Part shown: in pieces, positions 10,062 through 18,893 of the stretch | How positions within the stretch are numbered: position 1 is the stretch's first letter | Layout of the letters: each line of letters starts with the position of its first letter | DNA from: Alphaproteobacteria bacterium | Lineage (GTDB): Bacteria; Pseudomonadota; Alphaproteobacteria; Micropepsales; Micropepsaceae | NCBI GenBank assembly: GCA_017308375.1 | Contig: JAFKEW010000045.1 | Location: 30,327 to 94,326 of the forward strand | Direction: 5' to 3' | Length of the DNA stretch: 64,000 nucleotides | The notes under the pieces: generated by a model | Told to the model about the DNA's origin: nothing | Databases searched by the model: none | Seen by the model: the letters and a program-made list of their open reading frames with translations, nothing else | Made by a program: the position numbers and the translations under genes

Positions 10062-10149
10062 AAGCCCTGCCGCTGCGCGGTCTTGCCATGAACATGCCAT
10101 AAGGGCCACACACGATGGCGGGCTCACGTTGCAGAATGGAACTCTGTCG

Positions 10150-10854
10150 ATGCAAATCACGTCATCCGCCGCCTTGAACCACTTTCGCATGCCGGTACGG
10201 GAACCGTTCCGGGCATTGTTCCTGGGCGCATTGATCTCGGCGCTTGCCCTTATGCTTGCGGGCACGCCTGCGCGCGCCGAAGCCAATCCCGAACAGTTTG
10301 TTGCCGTCAACATCCAGAAGGGGTTCAACATCCTGAACGACAGGTCCCTTCCCGATGCCAGGCGGCGCGCAGAATTCCGCGACTTTCTGATTTCTCTGAC
10401 CGATATAAGGCGTATCGGCCTGTTCACCCTGGGGCCGGCCAGACGTAGCGCCTCGCCGCAGGATGTGGATGCCTTCGTCGACGCCTTCCGGGATTTTGCC
10501 GTAGCAATTTATGAGAGCCGCCTGTCTGCCTTTTCCGGTCAGACGCTGAAAGTCACCGGATCATCAGAAGTGGGACCCGGTGACACTGTGGTGCACACCC
10601 AAATGGTCGATCCGCGCGCATCAGGCCAGCCGCCGCTGAATGTGGATTTCCGCGTCTCACATCGAAATGGCAAATTCAGCGTCATCGACGTCAGCGTTGC
10701 GGGCATCTGGCTTGCGATCGAAGAGCGTGACCAGTTCGCATCATTCCTGAACGACAACGGCAACAATGTCGGCGCGCTTGCGCGGCACTTGCGCGATATG
10801 ACACGCCAGATCCGCAATGGCGCCGCGCCACAGACCGCAGACCACGGTGGCTGA
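10150..10854 (+). CDS. mlaC: MlaC/Tgt2-family periplasmic phospholipid-binding protein
   Basis: A 234-residue secreted protein of the MlaC (Tgt2, toluene tolerance) family. MlaC ferries phospholipid across the periplasm between MlaA and the MlaFEDB complex. The signal peptide is long, with its hydrophobic core in ALFLGALISALALMLAG and a cleavage site after ARA. The mature part has the family pattern: helical NIQKGFNILND, RAEFRDFLISLTDIRRIGLFTLG, and the C-terminal beta-rich NVDFRVSHRNGKFSVIDVSV with a conserved Asp-Val pair. The ATG at 10150 is chosen; the reading frame also has a TTG at 10129, and an ATG at 10189 would give a shorter signal peptide. The gene follows mlaA by about 90 bases in the same direction. 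Confidence 0.85.
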   Translation: MQITSSAALNHFRMPVREPFRALFLGALISALALMLAGTPARAEANPEQFVAVNIQKGFNILNDRSLPDARRRAEFRDFLISLTDIRRIGLFTLGPARRSASPQDVDAFVDAFRDFAVAIYESRLSAFSGQTLKVTGSSEVGPGDTVVHTQMVDPRASGQPPLNVDFRVSHRNGKFSVIDVSVAGIWLAIEERDQFASFLNDNGNNVGALARHLRDMTRQIRNGAAPQTADHGG

Positions 10855-10886
10855 CAAATAGCACGCCGGGATCTGCGTCCCCTTGT

Positions 10887-12548
10887 TCAGGCGCGGGTGA
10901 AGCGCTTGTATTTGATGCGATGGGGCTGATCGGCGTCGACGCCAAGACGGCGTTTGCGGTCAGCCTCATAATCCTGGTAGTTGCCCTCGAACCATTCGAC
11001 ATGGCTGTCGCCCTCAAAGGCCAGCATGTGCGTGGCAATGCGGTCCAGGAACCAGCGGTCATGGCTGATGATCATGGCGCAGCCCGCAAAATCCTCGAGA
11101 GCGGCTTCCAGTGCGCGCAAGGTTTCGACATCGAGGTCGTTGGTCGGTTCGTCAAGCAGAAGAAGATTGGCACCGGTCTTGAGCATCTTGGCGAGATGAA
11201 CCCGATTGCGCTCACCGCCCGACAGCTGCCCCACCTTCTTCTGCTGGTCGCCGCTTTTGAAATTGAAGGCGCCGACATAGGCACGTGAAGGCATGGTGCG
11301 CTTGGCACCCAGTTCCAGCACATCGGCACCACCTGAGATCTCTTCCCAGACAGTCTTGTTGGGATCGAGCGCATCGCGCGATTGATCGACATAGCCAAGC
11401 TGCACCGTTTCGCCCACGTGCAGGCTGCCGCTATCCGGCTTCTCCTGCCCGGTGAGGATACGGAACAATGTGGTTTTGCCGGCGCCGTTGGGGCCGATAA
11501 CCCCAACGATGCCGCCCGGCGGCAGAGTGAAATTGACACCTTCAAACAGAATCCGGTCTTCAAAGGCCTTGGTCAGACCTTCCGCTTCCACAACCACAGA
11601 ACCAAGCCGCGGTCCGGCAGGAATGACGATCTGGGCCGGGCCCTGACGCTGTTCCTGAGATTTCGCCAACAAATCCTCGTAAGCCGTGATGCGGGCCTTT
11701 GACTTTGCCTGCCGTGCACGCGGGCTTTGCTGAATCCATTCGCGTTCGCGCGCAAGCGTGCGTTCGCGGGCCTCCTCCTCCTTGCCTTCCTGCAGCAGGC
11801 GCTTTTCCTGCACTGCGAGAAACGACGTGTAATTGCCCTCGTGCGGGATACCGCGGCCGCGATCCAATTCCAGAATCCACCCGGTGACGTTGTCCAGAAA
11901 ATAGCGATCGTGGGTGACAAGGATCACGCAGCCCTTGTACTCGCGCAGCGTGTGTTCCAGCCAGGCGACCGATTCCGCATCAAGATGGTTGGTCGGTTCG
12001 TCCAGAAGCAGAATATCCGGCGCTTCCAGCAACAGTTTACAAAGTGCGACGCGGCGCTTTTCACCACCCGAGAGGGTTGCAACATCGGCATCGCCATCCG
12101 GGCAGCGGAGCGCATCCATCGCCTGGTCGATCTGGCTGTCGAGATCCCAAAGCCCCTGCGCCTCGATCTGGTCCTGCAGGGCCGCCATTTCATCGGCGGT
12201 CTCATCGGAGTAATTGGCCGCAATCTCGTTGAAGCGATCGAGCAGCGCCTTCTTTTCGGCAACCCCATCCATCACATTGCCGCGAACATCCTTGGCGGTG
12301 TCGAGCTGCGGTTCCTGCGGCAGATAACCCATCCGGATGCCGTCAGCGGCCCAGGCTTCGCCGGTAAAATCCTTGTCGATCCCGGCCATGATCCGCATCA
12401 GGGTCGATTTACCGGCGCCATTGACGCCGACAATGCCGATCTTGGCGCCGGGATAAAACGACAGCCAGATGTCCTTGAGAACCTGGCGCCCGCCGGGATA
12501 GGTCTTCGACAGACCTTTCATCACAAACACATATTGCGGGCCTGCCAT
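10887..12548 (-). CDS. ettA: Energy-dependent translational throttle protein EttA (ABC-F)
   Basis: A 553-residue soluble ABC-F protein with two nucleotide-binding domains and no membrane segments. Both Walker A motifs ([12 protein letters not shown] and [12 protein letters not shown]), both signatures ([11 protein letters not shown] and [11 protein letters not shown]) and both Walker B/Glu motifs ([12 protein letters not shown] and [12 protein letters not shown]) are intact. The arm and linker region between the domains is present, with [12 protein letters not shown]. EttA binds the ribosomal E site and gates the first peptide bond according to the ATP/ADP ratio. The ATG at 12548 ([10 protein letters not shown]) follows AAAGGAGTGGCC, a good ribosome-binding site; the reading frame upstream of it does not look coding. 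It is convergent with mlaC. Confidence 0.95.
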   Translation of the reverse strand: MAGPQYVFVMKGLSKTYPGGRQVLKDIWLSFYPGAKIGIVGVNGAGKSTLMRIMAGIDKDFTGEAWAADGIRMGYLPQEPQLDTAKDVRGNVMDGVAEKKALLDRFNEIAANYSDETADEMAALQDQIEAQGLWDLDSQIDQAMDALRCPDGDADVATLSGGEKRRVALCKLLLEAPDILLLDEPTNHLDAESVAWLEHTLREYKGCVILVTHDRYFLDNVTGWILELDRGRGIPHEGNYTSFLAVQEKRLLQEGKEEEARERTLAREREWIQQSPRARQAKSKARITAYEDLLAKSQEQRQGPAQIVIPAGPRLGSVVVEAEGLTKAFEDRILFEGVNFTLPPGGIVGVIGPNGAGKTTLFRILTGQEKPDSGSLHVGETVQLGYVDQSRDALDPNKTVWEEISGGADVLELGAKRTMPSRAYVGAFNFKSGDQQKKVGQLSGGERNRVHLAKMLKTGANLLLLDEPTNDLDVETLRALEAALEDFAGCAMIISHDRWFLDRIATHMLAFEGDSHVEWFEGNYQDYEADRKRRLGVDADQPHRIKYKRFTRA

Positions 12549-12677
12549 GGCCACTCCTTTCACAACATCCAAGAAGACGCGGGTTTTACCCAAGCACTGC
12601 GCAAGCTGCAAACGCGCACGCAACGGCGCGGAAATCGCTGCCGGAGCTTACGAGGGCCTCGCAGCGGCCGGTCGCGG

Positions 12678-14321
12678 TCAGAATTTGATTTTCGCGCGCG
12701 AAACCAGCGACAGCGCGTTGGTGCCGGTCTGCCCTTGCAGGTTCATCTGATAGGCTGCATTGGCCTGAAGCGCCAGCGCGCCATCCATGAACGTGGTCAC
12801 GTAACCAAGTTCGATATCGGTTTCCGGCTTTGCCGTGGCGAGCGAAATGCGGTCGAGCGCGCTGTTCAGCGCACTGCGATCAACCGCGCCGAGATCGACG
12901 GCACCGGCATAGATCTGAATCGGCCGCGTCACCGCAAAACCCAATGAGTCATCGCCGAACAGGCCATGCTTGGCGACCGCGATGCCGTAGGCGCGGCTGT
13001 GCAGATTGCCGGCCGACCGGATCAGGTTGGACGGCTTCAGATCAAGCTGGGTCACGCCCTCGCTATAGGACGCTGTCGTAACCCAGCCATCGCCGAACCC
13101 GACACGGGCGGAAACGCCCAACGCCGAAGTGCTTGCCCGGTCCGCAACGGAAAGCGCAGGCGGCACGAAATTGCCCAGAAGACCGTTACGCTCCGTCGTC
13201 CGGGAGGCAACAAGGCCAAGGCCGCCCCAATCGGCAAACTGCCACGACAGTCCCGCGACACTGGCCTGCCCGGCACGCAGATCGCGCACAGCGCGCTGCG
13301 AATCGAGTTGATCCAGCAGGGCGTAGCTATCCACCGCAAATGGATCGCGCGATGGCGTCAGCTCCGCCTGGCCCAGGCGCAACTGTACGGAATCGGACAA
13401 AGCGAGTGTGCCGCCGACATAGGCCGCGCCATTGGAAAGCGAGACATAAGGCGAATTCACCGCATTTGCCGCCATGAACAGCCCGTCATAGGCCGGACTG
13501 GCCGATGCGTCATAGGCATTGACCCGGCCCGCCATATCGAGATTGAAGCCGAGGTTGAGGTTGACCCCCGGCAGGACCGGTGCAGACACGGCCACGTCCC
13601 GCAACGCGTAGAGGTTGCGGTCCGATTTCAGATACAGACTTGAAATCAATTCCGGTGTCGTCATCCGCACGGCATAGCCCGAGGCATAAACCGGACCGGA
13701 CGGCCCGTTCACGCCAACAGCAAAAGGCATCACGGCACTGAACTGGTTGGCGACCAGATTGAGCATATCGTTGCCGCGGAGGCGCGCGGCCGCATCGAGA
13801 TCGGCACTGAACGCAGACCCGGGCGCCGCTGTCAGCCCGCGCCGGAGAAGCGGCAAACCTGTATCGCCAGCCACCGAAACACCGGACTTCACCGCAAGGG
13901 TCGAAAGCGGAAGCGACGGCGCCTGTCCGACAAAGGGCGTTGCGGCGCGGAGGACGTTCAGGGCCGCGCGATTGTCGAGCCCGCCGGATGAGGCCGCAGG
14001 CGCACGATCGCGCAACAAGGCATCAACGACCTCCCCCGCATTCAGATGGGGCAATTGGTCGACCGTTAGCGTATAGGCCCCGGCCGGTGCACCGGTCAGC
14101 GCGCCATAGCCCGGACGTAACCGTTCCGCCCCGACCCTGAGCGGCTGCGGCGCATCCAGAATTACTGGTTGCAAAAGCACGAAATTTCGCGGCGCGGCCG
14201 CATCGGCCGCCTGTGAAGGATCGGCCGCAGCAGGGGGCGCAGCAAACGCGACAGTGGAACCGCCAAGCAGCAGCAACGCGCCTGCAGCGAAACCAGCCAT
14301 CCGTTGTGAAAACCGACCCAT
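12678..14321 (-). CDS. Outer-membrane beta-barrel protein, unknown function, autotransporter-like barrel
   Basis: A 547-residue exported protein I do not recognise by name. The N-terminus (MGRFSQRMAGFAAGALLLLGG) is a signal peptide with likely cleavage after AFA. Residues about 30-250 are a low-complexity, alanine-rich region without a recognisable catalytic domain. The last 300 or so residues have alternating beta-strand character and end in RAKIKF with a terminal Phe, the outer-membrane assembly signal. Phrases such as LIRSAGNLHSRAYGIAVAKHG, DSLGFAVTRP and DGALALQANAAYQ resemble, from memory, the barrels of alphaproteobacterial subtilisin-type autotransporters, but no protease passenger is present. 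The reading frame extends further upstream, across the divergent hydrolase gene's repeats, but the signal peptide fixes the start. Confidence 0.7.
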   Translation of the reverse strand: MGRFSQRMAGFAAGALLLLGGSTVAFAAPPAAADPSQAADAAAPRNFVLLQPVILDAPQPLRVGAERLRPGYGALTGAPAGAYTLTVDQLPHLNAGEVVDALLRDRAPAASSGGLDNRAALNVLRAATPFVGQAPSLPLSTLAVKSGVSVAGDTGLPLLRRGLTAAPGSAFSADLDAAARLRGNDMLNLVANQFSAVMPFAVGVNGPSGPVYASGYAVRMTTPELISSLYLKSDRNLYALRDVAVSAPVLPGVNLNLGFNLDMAGRVNAYDASASPAYDGLFMAANAVNSPYVSLSNGAAYVGGTLALSDSVQLRLGQAELTPSRDPFAVDSYALLDQLDSQRAVRDLRAGQASVAGLSWQFADWGGLGLVASRTTERNGLLGNFVPPALSVADRASTSALGVSARVGFGDGWVTTASYSEGVTQLDLKPSNLIRSAGNLHSRAYGIAVAKHGLFGDDSLGFAVTRPIQIYAGAVDLGAVDRSALNSALDRISLATAKPETDIELGYVTTFMDGALALQANAAYQMNLQGQTGTNALSLVSRAKIKF

Positions 14322-14604
14322 TCTACCCCGCCGTGCGGACAAGCCCAGCTTTGATACAAATATCCACTTCAAGATTATCAGATCAGCCCCGCCAATCAAC
14401 GCGCGAAGCCGCAGATTCTGTGCCTTTTCCGTCACAGGATGGACGAGACTGAATGGCAAATTTTTTAACCAATCCACTGCCGCTGGCAAGATCGTTGCGC
14501 AGTCTTTGCCGCCGTACTTCGCAACTGCAAAATCATGCCGCATTCGTTTGACGATTTCGTCTGGCCGGTAGACGCCAGGGCGATTGCACCGTAATGAGGC
14601 CAAT

Positions 14605-15333
14605 ATGGCGCAGAATTCCACTACTCCAAATTCTCTGGCCCCAAATTCTTCGGCCCCAAATTCTCCGGCCTCACCCCTGCCGATTTCAGCCATCGTCATT
14701 CCGGTGACGCCTTATCAGCAAAATTGCAGCCTGGTCTGGTGCACCCAGACCATGCGGGGCGCGGTGATCGACCCCGGCGGCGAGTTGGAACGCATCCGCA
14801 ACGTCGCCGCCGAACGGGGTGTCACGATCGAAAAAGTCCTGCTGACTCATGGGCATCTCGATCACGCGGGCGGCGCGACGGGGCTTGCCCGGGTCTTGAA
14901 CGTGCCGATCGAGGGGCCGCATCAGGACGACCTCTTCCTGCTGGAAGACCTGAGCCGTCACGCCAAAAGACCCGGCTTTTCGGAAAGCGAAAGCTGCCAG
15001 CCGGACAGGTGGCTGGCCGATGGCGACACTGTAACATTCGGGGCTGCCGAGCTGGGCGTGCGCCATTGCCCCGGGCACACACCGGGTCATGTCGTGCTCT
15101 ACCACGCCGGTGCCAAGATCGCCTTCGTGGGCGACGTGTTGTTCGCAGGCTCCGTCGGGCGGACCGATTTTCCCAAAGGCAATCACGCCCAACTGGTCGA
15201 TTCCATTACCACGCGGCTGTGGCCGCTGGGCGATGAGATGCGCTTCGTGCCCGGCCATGGGCAGATGTCGAACTTCGGCTGGGAGCGCAAGACCAATCCT
15301 TACGTCTCGGACCTGGCGCTTGGCCGGGATTGA
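14605..15333 (+). CDS. MBL-fold metallo-hydrolase, glyoxalase II-like
   Basis: A 242-residue cytoplasmic hydrolase of the metallo-beta-lactamase fold. The metal site THGHLDH is at residues 81-87, followed by HCPGHTPGHVVLY, FVGDVLFAGSVGRTDFP and a final VPGHGQMS, so the dinuclear metal ligands are complete. Proteins of this subgroup (YcbL-like) hydrolyse small thioesters such as S-lactoylglutathione, though the substrate is not determined by sequence. The ATG at 14605 follows GAGG at 14595-14598. The first 23 residues are an unusual Asn/Ser/Pro/Ala extension made by three tandem 15-nt units, before the family domain begins at PISAIVIPVTPYQQN. Confidence 0.88.
   Translation: MAQNSTTPNSLAPNSSAPNSPASPLPISAIVIPVTPYQQNCSLVWCTQTMRGAVIDPGGELERIRNVAAERGVTIEKVLLTHGHLDHAGGATGLARVLNVPIEGPHQDDLFLLEDLSRHAKRPGFSESESCQPDRWLADGDTVTFGAAELGVRHCPGHTPGHVVLYHAGAKIAFVGDVLFAGSVGRTDFPKGNHAQLVDSITTRLWPLGDEMRFVPGHGQMSNFGWERKTNPYVSDLALGRD
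14626..14670. repeat. Three 15-nt tandem units inside the MBL hydrolase N-terminus
   Basis: Units at 14626-14640, 14641-14655 and 14656-14670 share the frame CCAAATTCT-N-N-GGCC, differing at two or three positions. Each adds five residues of the pattern PNSxA. The unit is a multiple of three, so slippage would change length without shifting frame. Confidence 0.85.
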
Positions 15334-15337
15334 AATC

Positions 15338-15397
15338 CCTGCCCGCAATTTGCCTGCCCGCAATTTGCCTGCCCGCAATTTGCCTGCCCGCAATTTG
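15338..15397. repeat. Four identical 15-nt tandem units after the MBL hydrolase gene
   Basis: The unit CCTGCCCGCAATTTG occurs four times without a mismatch at 15338-15352, 15353-15367, 15368-15382 and 15383-15397, starting four bases after the stop codon of the hydrolase gene. Perfect identity suggests recent expansion. A fifth partial unit is not clear. It does not form a terminator-like hairpin. Confidence 0.9.
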
Positions 15398-15492
15398 ATT
15401 GCGTAAAACGGGTGCCGGACGATTGCATCTGGACTCTTCGTGCGCCGCATGATTTTTCGTCACGTAGCGAAATTGCCTCAAAAGGATACCCC

Positions 15493-17574
15493 ATGACCGC
15501 CATCAATCCCGTAGCCGATCTTTCGCGTGACGGCGACATTGCCGTGCTGACGCTCAACTCGCCGCCGGTCAACGCGCTGTCTGCGAATGTGCGGGACGGA
15601 CTGGCCGAAGGTTTCAAACAAGCCATTGCCGACAAGGACGCAAAGGCCATCGTTCTGATTTGCGAGGGGCGGACCTTTATTGCCGGTGCCGACATTTCCG
15701 AATTCGGCGGCGCGATGAAGGGGGCGAGCCTGCACGATGTGCAGGCCGCGATGGAAAATTCGCCAAAGCCGGTGGTGGCTGCCATTCATGGCACCGCATT
15801 GGGCGGCGGGCTGGAAGTGGCCTTGTGCGCCCACTACCGCGTGGCGGTGCCGAGTGCGAAATGCGGCCTTCCGGAAGTGAATATCGGCCTTCTGCCCGGC
15901 GCGGGCGGCACCCAGCGCCTGCCGCGCATCGCAGGCGTGGAGAAGGCGCTTGAAATGGTGACGAGCGGCCAGCACGTGCCTGCCAAGGAATGCCTTGCGA
16001 TGGGGCTGATCGACGAAATCGTGCCGGAAGGCAGCTTGCGCGACGGCGCGATTGCATTTGCCCGCAAGATCGTGGCCGAGAAGCGGCCGCTGGTGAAAGT
16101 GCGCGAAAACAACGCCAAGGTCGAAGCCGCGCGCGGTAAACCGGAAATCTTCCAGAATTTCCGCAAAGCCAATGCCCGCAAATTCCGCGGCTTCATGGCG
16201 CCGGAATACAACATCCGCTGCATCGAAGCGGCCGTGAACCAACCCTTTGAAGAAGGCCTTGCCACCGAACGCAAGCTGTTCGGCGAAGTGATGACCGGCC
16301 CGCAATCGGCGGCCCAACGCTATGCCTTCTTCGCAGAGCGGCAATGCAACAAGATTCCCGATGTGCCAGCCGAAACCCCGACCATCCCGGTGAAGAAGGT
16401 GGGCGTCATCGGCGCCGGTACCATGGGCGGCGGCATTTCGATGAATTTCGCCAATGCCGGCATTCCGGTGACCATTGTCGAAGTGAAAAAGGACGCGCTG
16501 GAGCGCGGGCTTTCCGTCGTCCGCAAGAATTACGAGAACAGCGCCAAGCGCGGCCGCTTCACGATGGAAGACGTCGAAAAGCGCATGGGTCTTCTGAAGG
16601 GTTCGCTGAACCTTGAAGATCTTGCCGATTGCGATCTGATCATCGAAGCGGTGTTCGAGCGCATGGACATCAAGAAGGACGTGTTTGCGAAGCTGGACAA
16701 GATCGCCAAACAGGGCGCGATCCTGGCCAGCAACACCTCCTATCTCAATATCGACGAGATCGCATCCGCCACCAAACGGCCGGAATCGGTGATCGGCCTG
16801 CACTTCTTCTCGCCCGCCAATGTGATGCGGCTTCTGGAGATCGTGCGCGGCGAAAAAACCACGAAAACCGTGATCGCCACTGCGATGCAGCTTGCCAAGA
16901 AGATCGGTAAGGTCGGCGTTCTGGTCGGCGTGTGTCCGGGCTTTGTCGGCAACCGCATGCTGGCGCAGAGAAGCCGCGAAGCACAGAAAATGATCCTGGA
17001 AGGCGCGATGCCGTGGGATGTGGACCGCGTGCTCTACGATTTCGGTTTCCCGATGGGCCCCTTCGCGATGGGGGATCTCGCCGGCCTCGACATCGGCTGG
17101 GTCAAGGAGAATTCCAGGGGCGAAACCCTGCGCGACGTGCTGTGCGAAATGGACCGCCGCGGCCAGAAAACGGGCGCAGGCTATTACGACTATGACGAAA
17201 ACCGCAAGGCCACGCCCTCGCCCATCACCGAAAAGATCATCAAGGACTTCATGGCGAAGGCAGGCACCAACCCGCGCACCATCTCGGACGAGGAAATCCT
17301 CGAGCGCAGTATTTTTCCGATGATCAACGAAGGCGCGAAAATTCTGGAGGAAGGCAAGGCCATCCGGGCATCCGACATCGATACGGTGTGGATCAACGGC
17401 TATGGCTGGCCGGTCTATCGCGGCGGGCCGATGTACTACGCCGACCAGATCGGCCTCGACAAAGTGCTGACGAAGATGAAGGCCTATCAGGCGCAAATGG
17501 GCGACGCCTTCAAGCCCGCAGCGCTTCTGGAAAAGCTGGTTGCCGAAAAGAAGAAATTTGCGGACCTCCGCTGA
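15493..17574 (+). CDS. fadB: Fused enoyl-CoA hydratase / 3-hydroxyacyl-CoA dehydrogenase
   Basis: A 693-residue bifunctional beta-oxidation enzyme. The N-terminal crotonase domain (about 1-190) carries the oxyanion-hole segment GRTFIAGADISEF and the catalytic region KCGLPEVNIGLLPGAGGTQRLPR-like sequence. The dehydrogenase part (about 295-690) has the NAD-binding GAGTMGGGI, the SNTSYLNIDEIA segment and the catalytic-His motif GLHFFSPANVMRLLEIV. It hydrates 2-enoyl-CoA and oxidises the resulting 3-hydroxyacyl-CoA. The ATG at 15493 follows AAAGGA at 15480-15485; the longer reading frame back to 15412 runs through non-coding sequence. The thiolase that completes the cycle starts 15 bases after its stop. 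Confidence 0.95.
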   Translation: MTAINPVADLSRDGDIAVLTLNSPPVNALSANVRDGLAEGFKQAIADKDAKAIVLICEGRTFIAGADISEFGGAMKGASLHDVQAAMENSPKPVVAAIHGTALGGGLEVALCAHYRVAVPSAKCGLPEVNIGLLPGAGGTQRLPRIAGVEKALEMVTSGQHVPAKECLAMGLIDEIVPEGSLRDGAIAFARKIVAEKRPLVKVRENNAKVEAARGKPEIFQNFRKANARKFRGFMAPEYNIRCIEAAVNQPFEEGLATERKLFGEVMTGPQSAAQRYAFFAERQCNKIPDVPAETPTIPVKKVGVIGAGTMGGGISMNFANAGIPVTIVEVKKDALERGLSVVRKNYENSAKRGRFTMEDVEKRMGLLKGSLNLEDLADCDLIIEAVFERMDIKKDVFAKLDKIAKQGAILASNTSYLNIDEIASATKRPESVIGLHFFSPANVMRLLEIVRGEKTTKTVIATAMQLAKKIGKVGVLVGVCPGFVGNRMLAQRSREAQKMILEGAMPWDVDRVLYDFGFPMGPFAMGDLAGLDIGWVKENSRGETLRDVLCEMDRRGQKTGAGYYDYDENRKATPSPITEKIIKDFMAKAGTNPRTISDEEILERSIFPMINEGAKILEEGKAIRASDIDTVWINGYGWPVYRGGPMYYADQIGLDKVLTKMKAYQAQMGDAFKPAALLEKLVAEKKKFADLR

Positions 17575-17589
17575 GAAAGGATTTTTGAG

Positions 17590-18750
17590 ATGCGTCAAGC
17601 TGTAATTGTTTCCTATGCGCGCACCGGACTGGCGAAGGCCGCCCGTGGCGGTTTCAACGACACCTCCAACATGACCATGCTGGGTCATGCCATCGAACAC
17701 GCCGTCAAGCGTTCCAAGGTCGATCCGGCGGAGGTTGAGGATGTGGTCGCGGGCTGTGTTGCCGCCTCAGGCAATGTGGCGCGCGCTGCCGCCCTTCTGG
17801 CCGGGTTGCCGGTGACGACCGCCGGTTCGACGGTCAACCGTGCCTGTTCTTCCGGCCTGAACGCGATTGCCAACGCTGCGCGCTACATCACCGAGGATGG
17901 TGCGGACATCGTGGTTGGCTGCGGCGTCGATTCCATCACCTTCCAGGGTGGCGGCGGCGGCGGCAAGGAGCCGCGGCTGACCGAGATGTATCCCGATTTC
18001 TGGATGCCGATGATCGACACCGCGGACGTTGTGGCCGCGCGCTACAAGATCAGCCGCGAATATCAGGATGAATATTCGCTGGAATCGCAGCGGCGCATGG
18101 CCGCCGCCCAGCAGGCCGGAAAGTTCAAGGACGAGATCATTCCGGTGAAGACCAAAATGAAAAAGGTCAACAAGGAGACGAAGGAAGAAACCATCGTCGA
18201 CTACACAGTGGACCGTGACGAGTGCAACCGGCCGGACACCACATTGGAAGGCCTTTCCAAGCTGGCTCCGGTAAAGGGACCGGACAAGTTCATCACCGCC
18301 GGCAATGCAAGCCAGCTTTCCGATGGCGCGGCGGCTGTGGTTCTGATGGAAGCGAAAGAGGCCGAGCGCCGCGGCCTGCAACCGCTTGGCGCCTTCAAGA
18401 GTTGGGCGATTGCCGGTTGCGAGCCCGATGAAATGGGTATCGGCCCCGTGTTCGCGGTTCCCCGCCTGCTGGCGCGGCACAATCTGAAGGTGGACGACAT
18501 CGACCTTTGGGAACTCAACGAAGCATTTGCCAGCCAGTGCCTTTATTGCCGCGACACGCTGGGCATCGACCCGGAGAAATACAACGTCAATGGCGGTTCC
18601 ATCGCGATCGGCCATCCCTTCGGTATGACGGGCGCGCGGTTGACCGGCCATGCGCTTCTGGAAGGCAAGCGGCGCGGTGTGAAGAATGCCGTGGTTTCGA
18701 TGTGCATCGGCGGCGGCATGGGTGCAGCCGGGCTGTTCGAAATCTACTGA
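17590..18750 (+). CDS. Acetyl-CoA C-acyltransferase (thiolase)
   Basis: A 386-residue thiolase that cleaves 3-ketoacyl-CoA with CoA, the last beta-oxidation step. The acyl-accepting cysteine is Cys86 in [10 protein letters not shown]. The C-terminal His and Cys motifs are present as [10 protein letters not shown] and [10 protein letters not shown]; the usual texts are GHPLGATG and CVGGGMGAA, so both have mild substitutions. The region around 175-205 has a lysine-rich insertion ([15 protein letters not shown]). It is cotranscribed with the FadB-like gene and ends in a strong terminator, so the two form a degradative pair. A biosynthetic acetoacetyl-CoA thiolase role is less likely in this context. 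Confidence 0.94.
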   Translation: MRQAVIVSYARTGLAKAARGGFNDTSNMTMLGHAIEHAVKRSKVDPAEVEDVVAGCVAASGNVARAAALLAGLPVTTAGSTVNRACSSGLNAIANAARYITEDGADIVVGCGVDSITFQGGGGGGKEPRLTEMYPDFWMPMIDTADVVAARYKISREYQDEYSLESQRRMAAAQQAGKFKDEIIPVKTKMKKVNKETKEETIVDYTVDRDECNRPDTTLEGLSKLAPVKGPDKFITAGNASQLSDGAAAVVLMEAKEAERRGLQPLGAFKSWAIAGCEPDEMGIGPVFAVPRLLARHNLKVDDIDLWELNEAFASQCLYCRDTLGIDPEKYNVNGGSIAIGHPFGMTGARLTGHALLEGKRRGVKNAVVSMCIGGGMGAAGLFEIY

Positions 18751-18773
18751 ACAGCGACAAGCGGAAAAATGCG

Positions 18774-18810
18774 AAGGCCACGCCCGGCGGGCGTGGCCTT
18801 TATCGTTTTT
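18774..18810 (+). terminator. Rho-independent terminator after the thiolase gene
   Basis: A perfect 12-bp stem, AAGGCCACGCCC (18774-18785) with GGGCGTGGCCTT (18789-18800), closes a three-base loop and is followed by TATCGTTTTT. It lies 23 bases after the thiolase stop and ends the fadB-thiolase operon. Confidence 0.92.
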
Positions 18811-18893
18811 CTGACATATCATGATTGCGGGTATCCGTTCATTCTTCACGCGTGTGCCGGTCGCCGCACGCGCGCCTGTTCAGAGGATGACGA

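Noticed and set aside
15338..15397. CRISPR-like appearance of four regularly spaced repeats
   Set aside because: Units are directly adjacent with no spacers and only 15 nt long; no cas genes are present.
15478..17700. A 740-codon minus-strand frame opposite the fadB-like gene
   Set aside because: Same antisense artefact; the plus strand has complete crotonase and dehydrogenase motifs.
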